From the NCBI GenBank assembly GCA_017455225.1, contig JAFTBL010000106.1, forward strand, positions 1 to 8,464: a stretch of DNA of 8,464 nucleotides, written 5' to 3'. Shown piece by piece: positions 5,279 through 8,464 of this stretch. Numbering within the stretch: position 1 is the first letter of the stretch; every line of letters starts with the position of its first letter. The position numbers and the translations under genes are program-made. The notes under the pieces were generated by a model that was not told the DNA's origin, made no database searches, and saw only the letters and a list, made by a program, of their open reading frames with translations. This stretch comes from Oscillospiraceae bacterium (GTDB lineage: Bacteria; Bacillota_A; Clostridia; Oscillospirales; Oscillospiraceae).

Positions 5279-7154
5279 GTCGTTCCCTTTCTTTTTCCAG
5301 ATAGATCATCAGCGCCGCAATATCCGACGGCGACACGCCGGAGATCCGGCTGGCCTGTCCCAGATCGGCGGGCCGCACGGCGGCCAGCTTCTCCCGTGCC
5401 TCCAGCCGCAGTCCCTGCAGCGCGGCGTAGTCCAACTCCTCCGGCAGCCGGTGGCGCGACAGCTTTTCCAGCTCCGCCACCTGCCGCTCCTGCCGGCGGA
5501 TGTATCCCTCATACTTCACGGAGATCTCCACCTGCTCCGCCTCGGCGGCGGTGAGCGCCGGCCTGTCCGGGTCAAAGGGTGCCAGATCGTCGTAGCCGAT
5601 CTGGGGCCTTCGCAGCAGGTCGATCAGCCGGCATCCGTCGCTCACCGGCGCTGTGCCCCGGCTCTCCAGCAGGGCGTTCAGTTCCTCGCTCCCCGCCGCG
5701 CCGGTGTGGCTCAGCCGGTGGATCTCCCGCTCCACACGGCGGTATTTCTCCTCCACCGCCTGCAGCCGCTCGTCGCTGACAAGGCCGATGCGGTGCCCCA
5801 CGGCGGCAAGGCGGCGGTCGGCGTTGTCCTGCCGCAGCAGCAGCCGGTATTCCGACCGGCTGGTCATGATGCGGTAGGGCTCCTCGGTACCCTTGGTCAC
5901 CAGATCGTCGATGAGCGTGCCGATATAGCTCTCGCTCCGTTTCAGGATCAGCGCCTCCCGACCCAGCAGGGCAAGCGCCGCGTTCACCCCCGCCACAAAG
6001 CCCTGCACCGCCGCCTCCTCATAGCCGGAGGAGCCGTTGAACTGCCCGGCGCCGTAGAGCCCGGGGATCTGCTTTGTCTCCAGCGTGGGCTTGAGGGCAA
6101 GGGGGTCGATGCAGTCGTATTCGATGGCGTAGGCCGGGCGCATGATCTGGGCATGCTCCAGTCCGGGCACGGTGTGCAGCATCCGCACCTGCACGTCCTC
6201 CGGCAGGGAGGAGGAGAAGCCCTGCACATACAGCTCCTCCGTGTCCAGCCCCATGGGCTCGATGAACAGCTGGTGCCGGGGCTTGTCCGCAAAGCGCACC
6301 ACCTTGGTCTCGATGGAAGGGCAGTACCGGGGACCCACGCCCTCGATCACCCCGGAGTAGAGCGGGCTGCGATCCAGATTTTCCCGGATGATGCGGTGGG
6401 TTTCCTCATTGGTATAAGTCAAATAGCACACTGCCCGGTTCTCCGGCGCCTGCACTGTGGAAAAGCTGAAGGGCATGGGGTTCTCATCCCCGCTCTGCAG
6501 CTCCATGCGACCAAAATCCACCGTCCGGGCGTTGATCCGTGGCGGCGTGCCGGTCTTGAACCGGCGCAGCGGCAGGCCCAGCGAGCGCAGCCGCTCCGTC
6601 AGCGCGGCGGCGGCGTGCATCCCGTCGGGTCCGCTGTCCTCCACGCACTCGCCCACGATGGTGCGGCCGGAGAGGTACGTCCCCGTGGCGATCACCACTG
6701 CCTTCACCTCGAACACGGCGCCGGTGCGCAGTATCACCTGCGCCACACGCCCGTCCCGCAGCCGCAGATCCACCACCTCGCCCTGCCGCAGGGTCAGATG
6801 GGGCTGCCGCTCCAGTGTGTGCTTCATGATCTTCTGGTATTCCCGGCGATCGGCCTGTGCCCGCAGGGAGTGAACGGCAGGGCCCTTGCCCCGGTTGAGC
6901 ATCCGGTACTGGATGCACGCCCGGTCAGCGGCGCGGGCCATCTCGCCCCCCAGCGCGTCCAGCTCCCGCACCAGGTGGCCCTTGCCGGTGCCTCCGATGG
7001 CGGGGTTGCAGGGCATATTGCCCACCGCGTCCAGCTGGATGGTAAAGCACACCGTTTCCAGCCCCAGCCGGGCGGCGGCCAGCGCCGCCTCGATCCCGGC
7101 GTGCCCCGCGCCGATCACCGCAATATCAAATTGTCCGGCTGAAAACTCGTGCAT
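5271..7154 (-). CDS. mnmG: tRNA uridine-5-carboxymethylaminomethyl(34) synthesis enzyme MnmG (GidA)
   Basis: The 627-residue product is a full-length MnmG. With MnmE it installs the 5-carboxymethylaminomethyl group at wobble uridine 34 of several tRNAs, using FAD, NADH and a methylene-folate carbon. An FAD-binding GAGHAG loop lies at residues 15-20. The two conserved cysteines are present in MPCNPAIGG (Cys49) and RYCPSIE (Cys278), matching Cys47 and Cys277 of E. coli. GTGKGH (55-60) and the C-terminal helical region ending in [16 protein letters not shown] are also typical. The start at 7154 has GAGGG about 8 bases upstream and begins 23 bp after the glpP stop. The gene sits between glpP and murT, away from the mnmE, rsmG and yidC neighbourhood common in Firmicutes. 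All key residues are intact, so function is expected to be normal. Confidence 0.97.
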   Translation of the reverse strand: MHEFSAGQFDIAVIGAGHAGIEAALAAARLGLETVCFTIQLDAVGNMPCNPAIGGTGKGHLVRELDALGGEMARAADRACIQYRMLNRGKGPAVHSLRAQADRREYQKIMKHTLERQPHLTLRQGEVVDLRLRDGRVAQVILRTGAVFEVKAVVIATGTYLSGRTIVGECVEDSGPDGMHAAAALTERLRSLGLPLRRFKTGTPPRINARTVDFGRMELQSGDENPMPFSFSTVQAPENRAVCYLTYTNEETHRIIRENLDRSPLYSGVIEGVGPRYCPSIETKVVRFADKPRHQLFIEPMGLDTEELYVQGFSSSLPEDVQVRMLHTVPGLEHAQIMRPAYAIEYDCIDPLALKPTLETKQIPGLYGAGQFNGSSGYEEAAVQGFVAGVNAALALLGREALILKRSESYIGTLIDDLVTKGTEEPYRIMTSRSEYRLLLRQDNADRRLAAVGHRIGLVSDERLQAVEEKYRRVEREIHRLSHTGAAGSEELNALLESRGTAPVSDGCRLIDLLRRPQIGYDDLAPFDPDRPALTAAEAEQVEISVKYEGYIRRQERQVAELEKLSRHRLPEELDYAALQGLRLEAREKLAAVRPADLGQASRISGVSPSDIAALMIYLEKERERHG

Positions 7155-7177
7155 GAAGGTCCCTCACAATGCCGCCG

Positions 7178-7735
7178 TCACAGCGCCCACAGCGCCTCGT
7201 CGCTGGTGGACACGCACACAGCGCCCGCCGCCAGCGCGGCGGTCACGTCGCTCTTGTCGCTCAAAAGGCCGCCGGCGATCAGCGGCGTATCCAACTCCCG
7301 GGACAGCGTTTCGATGACCCGGGGGATGGCGCCGGGCAGGATCTCGATGGCGTCCGGCGTCACCAGCGACGACTCCCGCGCCAGTGAGCGCACCGCCTTG
7401 GAGTCGATGGCAAAGGCTCGCAGCACGGTCAGCATCCCCAGCTCCCGCCCCCGGCGGATCAGCGCCGGCCGGGTGGAGATGACACCGTCGGCGCCGCAGC
7501 GCAGCAAAAAGTCCGCTGCGATCTCCTTGGGCGCAAGCCCGGCGATCAGGTCGGCGTGCACCACGGCGTGCTTGCCCGATTCATGGAGCCGGGCGATCAG
7601 CCGATCCACGCTGCAGATATCGCCGCACAGCAAAAACACCACGTCGCCCTCCGGCAGCGCGGACAGTCTGCGCTCATCCTTCAGCGCGGGGATCACGACG
7701 TTACGCTCCAGCAGAGCCAGCAGCGGGTGAGACAT
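7178..7735 (-). CDS. glpP: Glycerol-3-phosphate responsive antiterminator, GlpP family
   Basis: The 185-residue protein matches the GlpP family (192 residues in B. subtilis) along its whole length: NVVIPALKD (12-20), HADLIAGL (60-67), GADGVISTRP (81-90), PDAIEILPG (127-135), IAGGLL (153-158) and CVSTSDEALW (174-183). In B. subtilis GlpP binds glycerol-3-phosphate and the leader RNA of glpD to prevent premature termination. No glycerol gene or glp-type leader is visible in this window, so the target must lie elsewhere or differ. I chose the ATG at 7735, three codons inside the longest frame, because GGAGAGG (7745-7751) directly abuts the upstream ATG at 7744 but lies 9 bases from 7735. It is the first gene of the minus-strand run that continues into mnmG. 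Confidence 0.92.
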   Translation of the reverse strand: MSHPLLALLERNVVIPALKDERRLSALPEGDVVFLLCGDICSVDRLIARLHESGKHAVVHADLIAGLAPKEIAADFLLRCGADGVISTRPALIRRGRELGMLTVLRAFAIDSKAVRSLARESSLVTPDAIEILPGAIPRVIETLSRELDTPLIAGGLLSDKSDVTAALAAGAVCVSTSDEALWAL

Positions 7736-7744
7736 GGCGCACAT

Positions 7745-7751
7745 CCTCTCC
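7745..7751 (-). promoter_or_regulatory. Ribosome binding site deciding the glpP start
   Basis: The minus strand reads GGAGAGG here. Spacing is zero to the ATG at 7744 and nine bases to the ATG at 7735, so translation most likely begins at 7735. Confidence 0.7.
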
Positions 7752-7773
7752 GGTCAAAATTCTTTTACAGTTT

Positions 7774-7803
7774 ATCATACCACATCCGCCCCGGTTTTTT
7801 CAA
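7774..7803 (-). promoter_or_regulatory. Promoter of the glpP-mnmG-murT-gatD-ATP-grasp operon
   Basis: On the minus strand the -35 candidate TTGAAA (7798-7803) and the -10 TATGAT (7774-7779) are 18 bp apart, and a TG lies one base upstream of the -10. The five following genes are separated by at most 26 bp or overlap, and no internal terminator is seen between them. This is therefore likely the main promoter for all five. Confidence 0.75.
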
Positions 7804-7835
7804 TACGGCGCTCCCCCGCCGCGGCGTTTTTTTGC

Positions 7836-7871
7836 AAAAAAAAGAGCCCGCCCGGTGGGCGAGCTCTTTTT
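7836..7871 (-). terminator. Intrinsic terminator of the malic enzyme gene (probably bidirectional)
   Basis: Ten bases after the malic enzyme stop, minus-strand RNA can form a strong stem: AAAAAGAGC, a wobble pair, CGCCC, a 3-base loop ACC, and GGGCGGGCTC. The right arm runs into eight U (the A-run at 7836-7843). The plus strand also ends in five T (7867-7871), so it could work in both directions. It insulates the glpP promoter from the upstream gene. Confidence 0.9.
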
Positions 7872-7880
7872 CCCGAGGGC

Positions 7881-8464
7881 TTACAGTCTTGCCACGCCGC
7901 TGCGGCGGGCGGCGTCGGCCACCGCCTTGGCTACGGTGGGGCCGACGCGGGGATCGAACGCCTTGGGAATGATGTAGTCGGCGCTCAGCTCCTCGTCGGA
8001 GATAAGACCGGCCAGCGCGCGGGCGGCGGCCATCTTCATCTCCTCGTTGATGTCGCTGGCGCGCACGTCAAAGGTGCCGCGGAACACGCCGGGGAACGCC
8101 AGCACGTTGTTGATCTGGTTGGGATAGTCGCTGCGTCCGGTGGCGATCACCTTGGCGCCGCCGGCCTTGGCGTCGTCGGGGAAGATCTCCGGGGTGGGGT
8201 TGGCGCAGGCGAACACGATGGCGTCGCGATTCATGGTGTTGACCATGTCGGTGGTCAGCGTACCGGGAGCGGACACGCCGATGAACACGTCCGCGCCGCG
8301 GATCACGTCGGCCAGCGCGCCCTTCTCCTTGGCGCGGTTGGTCTGCTGCGCCATCTCCTCCTTGTTCCAGTTCAGACCCTCGCGGCCCTCGTAGATGGCG
8401 CCCTTGCGGTCGGTCATCACGATGTTGGTGAACCCTTCGGAGATCAGCAGCTTGAAGATGGAGA
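7881..8464 (-). CDS. Malic enzyme, C-terminal part (gene continues past the window)
   Basis: The window contains the last 193 codons plus the stop of a malic enzyme, which oxidatively decarboxylates malate to pyruvate and CO2 with NAD or NADP. The visible part belongs to the NAD-binding domain: a strand-turn with TDRKGAIYEGR, then GADVFIGVSAPGTLT, the conserved FACANPTPEIFPD, GRSDYPNQINNVLAFPG and FRGTFDVRASDINEEM. These are typical of the short bacterial form of about 390-400 residues. The start codon and the catalytic N-terminal half lie beyond position 8464. The frame continues upstream of the Val-Met at about 8415-8420 to the window edge (SIFKLLISEGFTNI), so an internal start there is not the true one. 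Cofactor preference cannot be read from this fragment. Confidence 0.93.
   Translation of the reverse strand, partial: SIFKLLISEGFTNIVMTDRKGAIYEGREGLNWNKEEMAQQTNRAKEKGALADVIRGADVFIGVSAPGTLTTDMVNTMNRDAIVFACANPTPEIFPDDAKAGGAKVIATGRSDYPNQINNVLAFPGVFRGTFDVRASDINEEMKMAAARALAGLISDEELSADYIIPKAFDPRVGPTVAKAVADAARRSGVARL

Noticed and set aside
4181..5554. Plus-strand open frame of 457 codons across murT and the end of mnmG
   Set aside because: Antisense shadow of high third-position GC, with no motif and no plausible ribosome site.
5172..7142. A plus-strand open frame of 656 codons, longer than mnmG itself, antisense to it
   Set aside because: It is the mirror of a GC-rich gene. The composition is Gly/His/Arg/Gln-rich low complexity, no family is recognisable, and the minus-strand frame is an unmistakable MnmG with all motifs.
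7817..7833. CGCCGCGGCG palindrome followed by seven T as a plus-strand terminator
   Set aside because: The palindrome has no room for a loop and gives no stable stem. The nearby hairpin at 7844-7866 explains termination.
1..8464. tRNA, rRNA, CRISPR array, transposase or phage genes
   Set aside because: I looked for regularly spaced repeats, cloverleaf-like segments and mobile-element proteins and saw none; the inverted repeats present are not regularly spaced.

Overview
The window looks like a piece of chromosome from a GC-rich, anaerobic gut Firmicute of the Oscillospiraceae/Ruminococcaceae type. This is inferred from the gene set (MurT/GatD-type cell-wall ligase pair, GlpP-family antiterminator, small malic enzyme), strong GGAGG-type ribosome sites, high GC at third codon positions, and a 5' intergenic stretch full of hairpin repeats of a kind I associate with these genomes. 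No species call is possible from sequence reading alone.

Layout. Positions 1-352 hold no gene. They carry a chain of at least five perfect or near-perfect inverted repeats, and the last of these abuts a good promoter (TTGCAG, 17 bp, TATAAT). That promoter serves the only plus-strand gene, a 189-residue protein of unknown function with two predicted membrane segments (353-922). All remaining genes are on the minus strand. A helix-turn-helix/TPR regulator (927-1940) converges on the membrane-protein gene with only 4 bp between the stop codons. A 187-bp gap with two hairpins separates it from a tightly packed five-gene run, read right to left from a promoter near 7774-7803: glpP, mnmG, murT, gatD-like, and an ATP-grasp gene. 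At the right edge is the C-terminal part of a malic enzyme gene, which ends in a strong intrinsic terminator just upstream of the glpP promoter.

How the genes fit together. glpP (sensor-like RNA antiterminator) and mnmG (tRNA wobble uridine modification) head the run. The last three genes look like an envelope module: a MurT-type Mur ligase with zinc ribbon, its translationally coupled GatD-like partner (ATGA overlap), and a sugar-transfer-type ATP-grasp ligase. The most notable observation is that the GatD-like protein appears to lack both catalytic residues of its family: Gly stands where the nucleophilic Cys should be, and Leu where the catalytic His should be. The reading frame, length and coupling to murT are intact. 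This suggests a glutaminase-dead partner subunit and a MurT-type ligase whose nitrogen source or substrate may differ from canonical lipid II amidation.
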